A stretch of 64,000 nt of DNA from contig DBTV01000031.1 of NCBI GenBank assembly GCA_002307235.1, forward strand, positions 2,287 to 66,286. The letters run 5' to 3'. Source of the stretch: Acidobacteriaceae bacterium UBA1307 (GTDB lineage: Bacteria > Acidobacteriota > Terriglobia > Terriglobales > Acidobacteriaceae). Below the pieces are notes generated by a model. The model was not told the DNA's origin and ran no database searches. It saw nothing but the letters and a program-made list of their open reading frames with translations. This document shows positions 52,444 to 60,150 of the stretch, one piece after another. Position 1 is the stretch's first letter. Each line of letters begins with the position of its first letter. A program made the position numbers and the translations under genes.

Positions 52444-53325
52444 ATGGCGCGGATAGCGATTGTCGGAGTGGGAGCGATCGGTGGAGCGCTTGCAGCTCTT
52501 CTGCAGACGACCGGCAAGCACGAGCTGACTTTTTGCACGCGTCGCCCGCTGCCCGAACTCACCGTGCAAACGCCCGAGGGCGAGTTGCGCATCCAGACGC
52601 GCAACTGGACCAGCACGGCACAGGCCGAGCCGGTCGACTGGGTCATCGTCGCCACCAAGACCTACGACGCGGAGGGCTCCGCCGCCTGGTTCCCCGGCCT
52701 GTGCGTCAACGGCGCACCGGTCGCCATTGTGCAGAACGGCGTCGAGCACCGCGAACGCTTCGCCTCCTGGGTCCGTCCGCAGCGTCTGTTGCCGGTCATC
52801 ATCGACTGCCCGGTCGAGCGCAAGAGCCACGATCAGGTGCAACTGCGCGGCTCGGTGCTGCTCAAGGTTGAAGACGCGCCCTTCGGACGAAGTTTTCTTG
52901 ATCTGTTTGCCGGAAGCGCGGCGCAGTGCGTGCCGACCGAGGATTTTCTGAGCGCCGCATGGTGGAAGCTCTGCGTCAATGTGGTCGGCGCACTCAATGC
53001 GCTCACCCTGCAACCGGTCAAGGTCCTCTGGCAGGAACCGATGACCAGCGTGGCACGCAGTCTGGTGGCCGAATGCGCTGCCGTGGGCCGCGCCGAGGGA
53101 GCCAACCTCAGCGACGCCATCGTCGATGAGGTCATCAACCTCTATCGCTGCCATCCGGCTGACTCCGTCAACTCATTGCTGGCCGACCGGCTCGCTGGCC
53201 GCCGCATGGAGTACGACGCGCGCAACGGCGCCGTGGTGCGCAAGGGGCAAAAGCACGGCATCCCGGCGCCGCTCAACCAGATGGCCGTCGCACTGCTCGA
53301 GAACGCAGCCTCGAATCCCCTTTAG
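52444..53325 (+). CDS. panE: Ketopantoate reductase-like (PanE/ApbA family) oxidoreductase
   Basis: 293 aa. N-terminal Rossmann motif GVGAIGG (residues 8-14, MARIAIVGVGAIGGALAALL), the PanE C-terminal helical domain (SAAWWKLCVNVVGALNALT with catalytic Lys), and ADRLAGRRMEYDARNGAVVR with the conserved Glu/Asn region. It should reduce 2-dehydropantoate in pantothenate synthesis, though paralogues act on other 2-keto acids. ATG 52444 has GAGGG 8 nt upstream. No pan operon is adjacent, so the symbol is tentative. Confidence 0.85.
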   Translation: MARIAIVGVGAIGGALAALLQTTGKHELTFCTRRPLPELTVQTPEGELRIQTRNWTSTAQAEPVDWVIVATKTYDAEGSAAWFPGLCVNGAPVAIVQNGVEHRERFASWVRPQRLLPVIIDCPVERKSHDQVQLRGSVLLKVEDAPFGRSFLDLFAGSAAQCVPTEDFLSAAWWKLCVNVVGALNALTLQPVKVLWQEPMTSVARSLVAECAAVGRAEGANLSDAIVDEVINLYRCHPADSVNSLLADRLAGRRMEYDARNGAVVRKGQKHGIPAPLNQMAVALLENAASNPL

Positions 53326-53381
53326 GGCGGCATCCTAGATGCTTTTTTCCAACACACGTGCAGTGCTGCGTTGTGTGCAAG

Positions 53382-53408
53382 GTGTCTTTTTCCTGAGGAA
53401 AAAGACAC
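53382..53408. terminator. Perfect 12-bp inverted repeat after panE-like gene
   Basis: GTGTCTTTTTCC and GGAAAAAGACAC with a 3-nt loop. The T/A tract is inside the stem, not after it, so it is a terminator-like or symmetric element between convergent genes. Confidence 0.55.
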
Positions 53409-53472
53409 TCGAGATCCAGTTTTCCCTCTACAGCAATTGGAAAAATGCTTTCCCTGCCGCCCCGGTTGTCGT

Positions 53473-54612
53473 TCATGCCCGCTTCGCGGAGCCGAAGAAC
53501 CGCCGCCAGCTCATCGCCCAACCGGTCCAGACCAGCCAGAGCGCACCGAGAGCCGCGAGGGCCGCAATCGACTGCCCCCACAGTCCGAACTCTTCGCCGG
53601 TGTGGACAAAGCGCGCCCACAGACGCAGTCTGCGGCCCATCACCTGATCGCTGAAGCGCTCAACGCGCACCAGACGCCCCGTCTGCCGGTCGAAGGCCAT
53701 TCGCGTCACCTTTTCCGGCATGCCGCCCGGACCAGCGTCCACCGTAATGGCAACTGTTTCGTCCTTTGCGCCGGGTACGGTCAGCGCAATCGACTGCCAG
53801 GCCGGCACCTGCTGGGCAGCCATCGCCACCATCGGCTCAAGCAGCGCTGTTTGCGCCTGCGCCGCGCCATGGTCGCCGTGCCCGCGACGGTCTTCGCGAC
53901 CAGCAGCCGGAGGCCCGTGCTTTTCTGCCGCGACCGGCGGCTCGCTTCCCGTCGCGCGATAAAGCAGATTCGTCGCCCAGGGGTAGGCCATGATCACGCC
54001 GGTGGCAGCAATCGCCGCCAGCGGCAGCAGCAGCCAGAGGCCGATGGCGTTGTGCTGGTTCCAGTCGCGCGCCTTGCCCGCCAGCCCCCGGCGCAGCAAC
54101 AGCCGCGCGCGCCAGTTCGCTCCGGAAAGTTTGCGCGGAAACCAGAGCACAATACCCGAAAGCAGAATGCAGAGAAAGCCAAGCGCCGCCGCGCCGGTCA
54201 CACTCCGCCCGAAGGCGTTCTGCATGCTGAGGCCCAGGCGGCGATGGATGCGCTCGTCCAGTTCAAAAAAACCGTGCAGCCGGCGTGAGGGCTGGCCAAC
54301 GATCTGGCCCGTGTGGGGATCGGCCAACAATGTGCTCTCGCGACCATACCTGACCTCAAGCAGACTCTGGCGGTCACGATGCTCCACCAGTTGTGTCGGT
54401 GAGCCCTGCTGCGGCAAATGGGCCAGCACGGCATCCACCGGAATGCGTGGCGCGTCAGCGGAGCCGGTTGCCTTCGGGGTGCCAAAGGCTGTGGTGATCT
54501 GCCGCTCAAAGGCCAGCACAAAGCCGGTTGCGGCCATGGTCGCAATCACCAGCCCCAACCCCAAACCCACACCAAGATGAAGCCAGAAAAGAAGGCTGCG
54601 GAAAACTTTCAT
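53473..54612 (-). CDS. PepSY-associated transmembrane protein
   Basis: 379 aa inner-membrane protein with about four TM helices: near 8-30 (WLHLGVGLGLGLVIATMAAT), 145-165 (GAAALGFLCILLSGIVLWFP), 195-215 and 345-370. Between helices it has PepSY-like periplasmic parts, for example RVTRMAFDRQTGRLVRVERF, and His residues. Relatives are often iron- or heme-regulated and may reduce siderophores; the specific role is not shown. Weak Shine-Dalgarno sequence. It is convergent with the panE-like gene. Confidence 0.85.
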   Translation of the reverse strand: MKVFRSLLFWLHLGVGLGLGLVIATMAATGFVLAFERQITTAFGTPKATGSADAPRIPVDAVLAHLPQQGSPTQLVEHRDRQSLLEVRYGRESTLLADPHTGQIVGQPSRRLHGFFELDERIHRRLGLSMQNAFGRSVTGAAALGFLCILLSGIVLWFPRKLSGANWRARLLLRRGLAGKARDWNQHNAIGLWLLLPLAAIAATGVIMAYPWATNLLYRATGSEPPVAAEKHGPPAAGREDRRGHGDHGAAQAQTALLEPMVAMAAQQVPAWQSIALTVPGAKDETVAITVDAGPGGMPEKVTRMAFDRQTGRLVRVERFSDQVMGRRLRLWARFVHTGEEFGLWGQSIAALAALGALWLVWTGWAMSWRRFFGSAKRA

Positions 54613-54754
54613 TCTTTTAGTCTTTTACTCTTTTCGCCGGGAATCTGTTTCTGTGAACCGAATCGACCTGCGCATCCGGCCTCTTTCTATCTTGGACGGG
54701 TAAGGTCCGATGTTAGTTGAAGATCTTTGTAAAAAACAAATTGCCGCTACAGGC

Positions 54755-54783
54755 AAAAACAGGGCGCGAACGAGTCGCGCCCT
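54755..54783 (-). terminator. Terminator of the small acidic protein gene
   Basis: AGGGCGCGA / TCGCGCCCT 9-bp stem; on the minus strand it is followed by GTTTTTG. Confidence 0.75.
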
Positions 54784-54843
54784 TTGTTGAACCGGAAAGA
54801 ATCATGCCGAAATGATGTTTTTCTGTGTCTTGCAACTCAATGC

Positions 54844-55107
54844 CTACACGACAAAGTTCACGCTGGCAGCATGAACGGCAGCAATCCCCGTGCCGGTGCT
54901 TTCACCCGGCGTTTCGTCCTGTTGCGCGTTGTTGTCTTCGGTGTCGTCGTCCTGCCCGCCGGCGCTCTGGCGGCCGTTGCTGGTGTAACTATCGTCGCCA
55001 GTATGCGTTAGCGAAGTAACATCAAAGACCGCCGTAATTTCTCGTTCATTCTGCGGCCTCTTCACGACGGGCACCACGCGGATTCCGACTATCGGTGCGA
55101 TCTCCAT
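54844..55107 (-). CDS. Small acidic hypothetical protein (87 aa)
   Basis: Begins with a conserved-looking hydrophobic opening (MEIAPIVGIRVVPVVKRPQN), then FDVTSLTHTGDDSYTSNGRQ and a low-complexity acidic, Gln/Asp/Glu/Thr-rich half, ending with hydrophobic SVNFVV. No family is recognised; the start and end look constrained and the middle disordered. A GGGGGG-containing Shine-Dalgarno stretch lies just before the ATG and a terminator follows, so it appears to be a genuine monocistronic gene. Confidence 0.7.
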   Translation of the reverse strand: MEIAPIVGIRVVPVVKRPQNEREITAVFDVTSLTHTGDDSYTSNGRQSAGGQDDDTEDNNAQQDETPGESTGTGIAAVHAASVNFVV

Positions 55108-55265
55108 TCGGTTCCCCCCTGAAACTCTTTTTCCTTCTATCGGCGGGGGTGGATGGGGCTTTAACCTCTAATCACTTTTGTTGTATAGGGGACAGACAGA
55201 TCGATCCATCGCGAGTTTCAGCCGACATAGGCCCACGGTACCCCCACGACGCTGTGCTGTCTTGC

Positions 55266-55271
55266 TACACT
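55266..55271 (+). promoter_or_regulatory. -10 hexamer 6 nt before the frataxin start
   Basis: TACACT followed by six nt and ATG 55278; no useful Shine-Dalgarno sequence. Suggests a leaderless transcript. Confidence 0.45.
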
Positions 55272-55277
55272 GGGGCC

Positions 55278-55598
55278 ATGATCGATGAACACGAGTTCCG
55301 CAATCACGCCGAGCAGGCCCTCGAGGCGCTCAAACAGCATCTGTTTGCCCGGGAAGACGAGGATGGCGACTTCGAAACCGACGAGCAGGGCGGAGTGCTG
55401 CAGATTCTTTTTGAAGAACCGGCCGCCAAATTCGTTTTCACGCCCAATGCACCGGTCCAGCAGATCTGGATCTCGGCACTGGTCTCAAGTTTCAAACTCG
55501 ACTGGAATGCCGAGGCTGGCGAGTTTCAGCTTCCAGAGACGCACGAGAGCCTGATTCCGCTGGTCGACCGGCTGATCGACCAGCAACTTAACAGTTAA
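55278..55598 (+). CDS. cyaY: Frataxin-like iron donor protein CyaY
   Basis: 106 aa. MIDEHEFRNHAEQALEALKQ, the acidic iron-binding stretch EDEDGDFETDEQGG, then VLQILFEEPAAKFVFTPNAP, VQQIWISALVSSFKLDW and a C-terminal helix (ESLIPLVDRLIDQQ) match the frataxin fold: helix, sheet, helix. It supplies or gates iron for Fe-S cluster assembly. Isc/Suf genes are not adjacent. ATG 55278 fits the family length; a longer frame starting at 55095 is unlikely. Confidence 0.9.
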   Translation: MIDEHEFRNHAEQALEALKQHLFAREDEDGDFETDEQGGVLQILFEEPAAKFVFTPNAPVQQIWISALVSSFKLDWNAEAGEFQLPETHESLIPLVDRLIDQQLNS

Positions 55599-55615
55599 AA
55601 ATTCGCTACGCAAAG

Positions 55616-55648
55616 GAAAAGAGCCCGACCGAAGCCGGGCTCTTTCTC
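55616..55648. terminator. Bidirectional terminator between cyaY and pstS
   Basis: AAAGAGCCCG, short loop, CGGGCTCTTT with A- and T-rich flanks; serves both convergent genes. Confidence 0.9.
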
Positions 55649-55665
55649 TTTGGATTTGGATCTAT

Positions 55666-56667
55666 TTACTGCAGCGTATAGATGGTCTTGATCACCTTTT
55701 CGACCACGTTCGACGGCAGCGGCGCGTAGGAAAGACCCGCGGCCTGGCCCTCGCCAGACTTGACGATCCAGCTCAGCATGTCCTTGAGAACACGGCCCTT
55801 GGCCGGATCAGCCGAGCGCACCGGCACCAGCAGCCAGGTGAAGCTCGAGATCGGGTAAGACTGCGCACCGGGAGCGTTGGTGATGGAAACGCGGTAGTCG
55901 GCCGGCATCTGCTTGACGCTGGCAGCGGCAGCCGTCACGCCCTCGATGGAGGCGCGCACCCAGTTGCCCGCGGGATTCTTGACCTCGCCGTAGGAGATCT
56001 TGTTCTGCAATGCGTAGATCAGCTCGACGTAGCCGATGGCACCGGGAAGCTGACGGACCAGACCGGCCACGCCCTCGTTGCCCTTGCCGCCAACGCCCAC
56101 CGGCCAGCTCGGGGAGGTTCCCTTGCCCGGACCACCGGCCCATTCCTTGCTGACCTTGCTCAGATAGTCGGTGAAGATGTAGCTGGTGCCCGAACCATCC
56201 GAACGGTGCACGACGATGATCTTCTGATTCGGCAAACGCACGCCAGGGTTATCCTTGACGATGCGCGGATCGGCCCAATCGTTGATCTTGCCGAGATAGA
56301 TGTCGGCCAGAACCTCGGAGCTGAAGCGCAGGTCATGCACACCCGGAATATTGAACACGGGGACGACCGCACCGAGCACGGTAGGAATGTGAATCAGCTT
56401 GATCTTGGAGGCCGCAAGCTGCTCGTTGGTCATCGGGCCGTCAGAGGCGCCGAAATCCACCAGACCGCTGGTGACCTGGCGAATGCCGCCGCCAGAGCCG
56501 ATCGACTGATAGTTGATCTGCACACCAGGATGCGCCGCGCTGTACTCACTGAACCACTTCGAATAAATCGGGTAGGGGAAGGTTGCGCCTGCCCCGGTCA
56601 GTTTCTGGGCCTGAGCGACGCTCATCGCCAACATCAAGAACACAACGGCAACCAAAGTCCTTTTCAC
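55666..56667 (-). CDS. pstS: Phosphate-binding protein PstS (GTG start)
   Basis: 333 aa periplasmic binding protein. Signal peptide KRTLVAVVFLMLAMSVAQAQ, then LTGAGATFPYPIYSKWFSEY, INYQSIGSGGGIRQVTSGLV and VHRSDGSGTSYIFTDYLSKV, all phosphate-contact motifs of PstS. It delivers phosphate to PstC/PstA, whose genes lie 37 kb away. GTG 56667 has AGGAG 6-7 nt upstream. Probably monocistronic because of the shared terminator. Confidence 0.97.
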   Translation of the reverse strand: MKRTLVAVVFLMLAMSVAQAQKLTGAGATFPYPIYSKWFSEYSAAHPGVQINYQSIGSGGGIRQVTSGLVDFGASDGPMTNEQLAASKIKLIHIPTVLGAVVPVFNIPGVHDLRFSSEVLADIYLGKINDWADPRIVKDNPGVRLPNQKIIVVHRSDGSGTSYIFTDYLSKVSKEWAGGPGKGTSPSWPVGVGGKGNEGVAGLVRQLPGAIGYVELIYALQNKISYGEVKNPAGNWVRASIEGVTAAAASVKQMPADYRVSITNAPGAQSYPISSFTWLLVPVRSADPAKGRVLKDMLSWIVKSGEGQAAGLSYAPLPSNVVEKVIKTIYTLQ

Positions 56668-56813
56668 GAGCTCTCCTTGCAGTTTTACTGCCGAGCTTCA
56701 TTGTCTACACCAATTGTTACGGGGATTTAAATTGAAGCAAGAAGTTTGCTCTTTTTTTGAACCCAAACGCCACCTTACTGTTCCACAAGAAGACACAAAT
56801 CAACCTTCGACGC

Positions 56814-56819
56814 TACCAT
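56814..56819 (+). promoter_or_regulatory. -10-like hexamer 5 nt before the phosphoesterase start
   Basis: TACCAT, then five nt, then ATG 56825; no Shine-Dalgarno sequence. Confidence 0.35.
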
Positions 56820-56824
56820 ACCGT

Positions 56825-57742
56825 ATGGGCCGTTCGCTTTTTTCTTCTCCTCCTCGGATCACGCGACGCCGTTTTCTGCAGGGAGGATGCCTTAGCCTGG
56901 GCAGTCTGGCACTCTATTCGGGCGAGCTTGAGCGCCATTGGGCCGTGGTCCACAGCCGCGTTCTCGCCCTGGCCAATCTGCCCGCCGCCTTTGAGCAGAC
57001 GCGCATCGTGCAGATCAGCGACATCCACCTTAGGGGCTGGACGGAACCGGCCTTTCTGCGCCATATCGTGCGCAGAGTCAACGAGATGAAGCCCGACATC
57101 GTGGCCCTGACCGGCGACTTTGTCAGCTTTTCGCCCGGTCCGCTCTGGGACAAGCTCCGCCCGCGCGCCCTCCGCGCCGCCGGGGAGTGCGCCGAGATCC
57201 TTTCGCATCTGGAGTGCACGCAACGCTATGCCGTCATGGGCAATCATGACCTTGCCGTGGGAACGCGCGAGGTCACCGGCGCACTTGCAGCGCACGGCAT
57301 CACCGTGCTGAACAACCGCGCCGTTGCCGTCGAGCGCGGCGCGGCGAAGATCTGGATTGCGGGCATGCTCGACCCGAGCGATAAAAGGCCCAGGCCAGAG
57401 CGCGCAATTCCCGCCGCGGTGCGCCAGCAGCCGGAGCAGCCCGTCATCCTGCTCTGCCACTCGCCCGATTATGCCGACGAGTTGCTCACCCGGCCCGTCG
57501 GCCAGTCCGTCGACCTGATGCTCAGCGGCCACACCCATGGCGGGCAGGTGCGCCTGCCGCTGATCGGCGCACTGGCGCGGCCACCGCTCGGCAAAAAGTA
57601 CACGCGCGGCTGGTTCCAGTTGGGGCACATGCAGCTTTATGTGAGCCAGGGCATCGGCACCGTCGGCCTGCCCTTCCGCTTCGACTGCCCACCCGAAATC
57701 ACGGAACTGGTGCTGACGAAAGCAGTGGGGCGTGAGTCGTGA
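56825..57742 (+). CDS. Tat-exported calcineurin-like phosphoesterase
   Basis: 305 aa. Twin-arginine signal TRRRFLQGG (13-21) with a following hydrophobic stretch, then a metallophosphoesterase: VQISDIHL, LTGDFVSF, MGNHD, LCHSPD and GHTHGGQVRLP supply the two-metal site. The closest known relatives include YkuE/YaeI-like phosphodiesterases acting outside the membrane, including some that cleave lipid A or lipid intermediates; the substrate here is undetermined. ATG 56825 fits the Tat signal. Confidence 0.92.
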   Translation: MGRSLFSSPPRITRRRFLQGGCLSLGSLALYSGELERHWAVVHSRVLALANLPAAFEQTRIVQISDIHLRGWTEPAFLRHIVRRVNEMKPDIVALTGDFVSFSPGPLWDKLRPRALRAAGECAEILSHLECTQRYAVMGNHDLAVGTREVTGALAAHGITVLNNRAVAVERGAAKIWIAGMLDPSDKRPRPERAIPAAVRQQPEQPVILLCHSPDYADELLTRPVGQSVDLMLSGHTHGGQVRLPLIGALARPPLGKKYTRGWFQLGHMQLYVSQGIGTVGLPFRFDCPPEITELVLTKAVGRES

Positions 57743-57782
57743 ACAGTGAACAGACGGATCACTCCGTTGGGGGCAAAACGGC

Positions 57783-57966
57783 GTTTTGAAAGGGCACGGA
57801 TTCATCCGTGCCATCGATGGCAGGAAAATGAATGGGCTTCAGCCCCGGAGGGAGATCTTCGGGAGGAGTAAACCAGAACATCCCTCCGCGCCTAAAGGCA
57901 CAATCTATTAGACCCTGTTTTGGCCTGGCTGAAGCCGGGCCCTTTCAAAACAATGTGCAGATTATG
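57783..57966. repeat. Hairpin-rich element, copy A (left of cobB)
   Basis: Opens GTTTTGAAAGGGCACGGATT and closes CCCTTTCAAAACAATGTGCAG. It contains hairpins GGCACGGAT/ATCCGTGCC, GGGCTTCAGCCC and CCTCCGCG and ends with GGCTGAAGCCGGGCCC. Its reverse complement matches copy B over the whole length. Short-period GTGAACAGTGAACAG repeats lie outside both ends (57739-57753 and 57984-58010). Confidence 0.85.
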
Positions 57967-58012
57967 TTCGTGAGCAGTCTGAGTGAACGGACGGATCACT
58001 GTTCACTGATTT

Positions 58013-58729
58013 TTACTGCACTTCAAAGAGTCCCGGCAGCACCTGACCGGCCTTGCCAAGCACGATTTCAGTGAACGACGAGGCATTGAGCGGACGCTCG
58101 GGGCCGATGTAGACGGTGCGCGCGCCCTGCCGCTGGGCCCAGTTCACAAAGCCCGCCGCCGGATAGACCGAACCCGAGGTGCCGATGACCACCATCACCG
58201 TCGAGGCCGCAATCTTTTCTTCGATAAACTCCACCTCAAGCGGCATCTCGCCGAAGAAGACGATGTGCGGACGCAGTCTGCCGCCGCAGGCGCAACGCGG
58301 CACCTCGGCCAGAGTTGTGTAGACGGTGTTGTCGACGACCGGAGGACGGCCGCACTCGTTTTCACAGCGCGCGCGATCGAGCTGGCCGTGCATGTGTACC
58401 AGCCGCTTCGATCCAGCGGCCTCGTGCAATGTATCCACATTCTGCGTGCATAAAAAGAAGCGGTCGCCGAGCCTGGCTTCGAGTTCGGCGAGGGCCGTGT
58501 GCGCCGGGTTCGGCTTGGCCTTGAAGCCCGCCGCGCGCCGCTCGGCATAAAAGAGCCAGACCTTTTCCGGGTTGCGCACCCAGGCATCGGCGGTGCAGAC
58601 CTCTTCAACGCTGTGGCCGGCCCAGAGCCCGTCCTCGGCGCGAAAGGTGGGCAAACCGCTCTCGGCGCTGATGCCTGCGCCGGTCAACACAAAAACACGA
58701 TCCTTCGGTTCAATGATGATCTTTGACAC
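58013..58729 (-). CDS. cobB: NAD-dependent protein deacylase, sirtuin family (GTG start)
   Basis: 238 aa. Rossmann core with GAGISAESGLPTFRAEDGLW (17-36), TQNVDTLH (95-102), catalytic His114 in HMHGQ, four Zn cysteines (C122, C126, C146, C148) and RLRPHIVFFGEMPL. YAERR (61-65) carries the Tyr and Arg that in SIRT5-type/CobB enzymes recognise succinyl- or malonyl-lysine, so deacetylase and desuccinylase activity are both plausible. GTG 58729 has AGGAG 5 nt upstream; a longer frame extends into repeat DNA and is rejected. It lies alone between the inverted repeat copies. Confidence 0.95.
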   Translation of the reverse strand: MSKIIIEPKDRVFVLTGAGISAESGLPTFRAEDGLWAGHSVEEVCTADAWVRNPEKVWLFYAERRAAGFKAKPNPAHTALAELEARLGDRFFLCTQNVDTLHEAAGSKRLVHMHGQLDRARCENECGRPPVVDNTVYTTLAEVPRCACGGRLRPHIVFFGEMPLEVEFIEEKIAASTVMVVIGTSGSVYPAAGFVNWAQRQGARTVYIGPERPLNASSFTEIVLGKAGQVLPGLFEVQ

Positions 58730-58827
58730 GTGTGCTCCTGAATACAGTGGGCAGTGTTGAGTGAACAGTGGATGGAGTGGACAGTGAACAGTCGATGGAC
58801 GGCTCACTGTGCAGGCTGCGAACAAGC

Positions 58828-59011
58828 ACAATCTGCACACTGTTTTGAAAGGGCCCGGCTTCAGCCGGGCCAAAAAAGGGACAACGAGATCGCGCCTTTA
58901 GGCGCGGAGAGATGTTTTAGGCTTGCATGCAGACGAAATCTTCCCTCAGTGGCTGAAGCCATTCCTTTTTCTGCCTGCGGTGGCACGGATAAATCCGTGC
59001 CCTTTCAAAAC
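58828..59011. repeat. Hairpin-rich element, copy B (right of cobB), inverted to copy A
   Basis: Opens CACAATCTGCACACTGTTTTG and closes ATCCGTGCCCTTTCAAAACA. Its reverse complement shares with copy A the motifs GAAAGGGCACGGAT, GGCTTCAGCC, CTCCGCGCCTAAAGGC, GGCTGAAGCCGGGCCC and TTTCAAAACA-TGTGCAGATT in the same order. Short-period GTGAACAGTG-type repeats flank it (58743-58812 and 59033-59090). The rest of the 58730-59085 gap carries no supported gene. Confidence 0.85.
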
Positions 59012-59085
59012 AGCTCTTTGTCATCCACCTGCACAGTGAACAGTGGACAGACCATGTACTATTCACTGACCACTGCTCACTGCCT

Positions 59086-60054
59086 TTACGGTTCGAGCAG
59101 AATCTTGCCCGTCGTCTTCCGCGCTTCCATGTCGATCTGCGCCTGCGCGGCCTGATCAAGCGGATAGATGTACTCGGTGCGCAATTTAAGCTCGCCCTTG
59201 GCGGCCCAGCCCAGCACGTCATTCGCGCGCCACTCGAGTTCAGCCCGCGTGGCAATGTAGTGGCGCAGGGTCGGCCGCGTCACAAACAGCGAGCCCTTGC
59301 CGTTGAGCTGGATCAGGTCGAAGGGCGGCACCGCGCCGCTCGATGCGCCGAACAGCGCCAGCAGTCCGCGCGGATGCAGGCAGTTCAGGCTCTTGTCGAA
59401 GGTCGTCTTGCCCACCGAGTCATAGACCACGTCGACACCCTTGCCCGCCGTCAGCCGCTTGACCTCCGCCTCGAAGTCCTGCTCGGTGTAAAGGATCACG
59501 TCGCTGGCACCGGCCTCGCGCGAAAGCTCGGCCTTCTCGGGCGTGGAAACGGTGGTGATCACGCGCGCGCCGATCCGCGTTGCCATCTGCGTCAGCAGCA
59601 GGCCCACGCCGCCCGCGCCAGCATGCAGCAGCACCGTGTGGCCCGCCTTCAGCGCAAAGGTGGAGTGGGACAGATAGTGCGCCGTCATGCCCTGCAACAT
59701 GGCCGCCGCGGCCTTCTCCGGCGCCAGTCCGTCGGGAACCTTCACCAGTTGCGAGGCCGGCACCAGCGCGTATTCGGCATAGCTGCCGATCACCGCGGTC
59801 GAGGCCACCATCTCGCCAGCCTCGAAGCCGCTGACACCGGGGCCAAGCTCCTCCACCGTGCCGCAGGCCTCGCTGCCCGGCGTATACGGCAGCACGGCCT
59901 TGTAGACACCCTTGCGAAAATAGATCTCAATAAAGTTCACACCGATGGCTTCGGTGCGCAGCAGAACTTCTCCAGGACCGGGTACGGGAATCGGCAACTC
60001 GACGGCTTGCAGAACCTCGGGCCCACCGGTGGCACGCATTTGTATCGCTCTCAT
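59086..60054 (-). CDS. qor: NADPH:quinone oxidoreductase-type MDR protein
   Basis: 322 aa zinc-independent medium-chain dehydrogenase. MRAIQMRATGGPEVLQAVEL, then the barrel region (GVNFIEIYFRKGVYK, YTPGSEACGTVEELGPGVSG), the Rossmann motif HAGAGGVGLLLTQMA and TDVVYDSVGKTTFDKSLNCL. Length and order match quinone reductase 1 (Qor). Start 60054 is chosen because it gives the family N-terminus; a longer frame to 60105 is rejected. No Shine-Dalgarno sequence is clear. Confidence 0.93.
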   Translation of the reverse strand: MRAIQMRATGGPEVLQAVELPIPVPGPGEVLLRTEAIGVNFIEIYFRKGVYKAVLPYTPGSEACGTVEELGPGVSGFEAGEMVASTAVIGSYAEYALVPASQLVKVPDGLAPEKAAAAMLQGMTAHYLSHSTFALKAGHTVLLHAGAGGVGLLLTQMATRIGARVITTVSTPEKAELSREAGASDVILYTEQDFEAEVKRLTAGKGVDVVYDSVGKTTFDKSLNCLHPRGLLALFGASSGAVPPFDLIQLNGKGSLFVTRPTLRHYIATRAELEWRANDVLGWAAKGELKLRTEYIYPLDQAAQAQIDMEARKTTGKILLEP

Positions 60055-60099
60055 CGCAGGTTCAGCATGAACCCAAAGGCCGCCCCAGAGCAAGCGTGC

Positions 60100-60128
60100 A
60101 AACAAAACGACCCGCGCACAGGCGGGCC
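60100..60128 (-). terminator. Terminator of the GT2 gene
   Basis: Minus strand: GGCCCGCC, 4-nt loop, CGCGGGTC, then GTTTTGTTTG. Confidence 0.75.
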
Positions 60129-60150
60129 GTTGGTCCTTCCCAAAGGAAGA

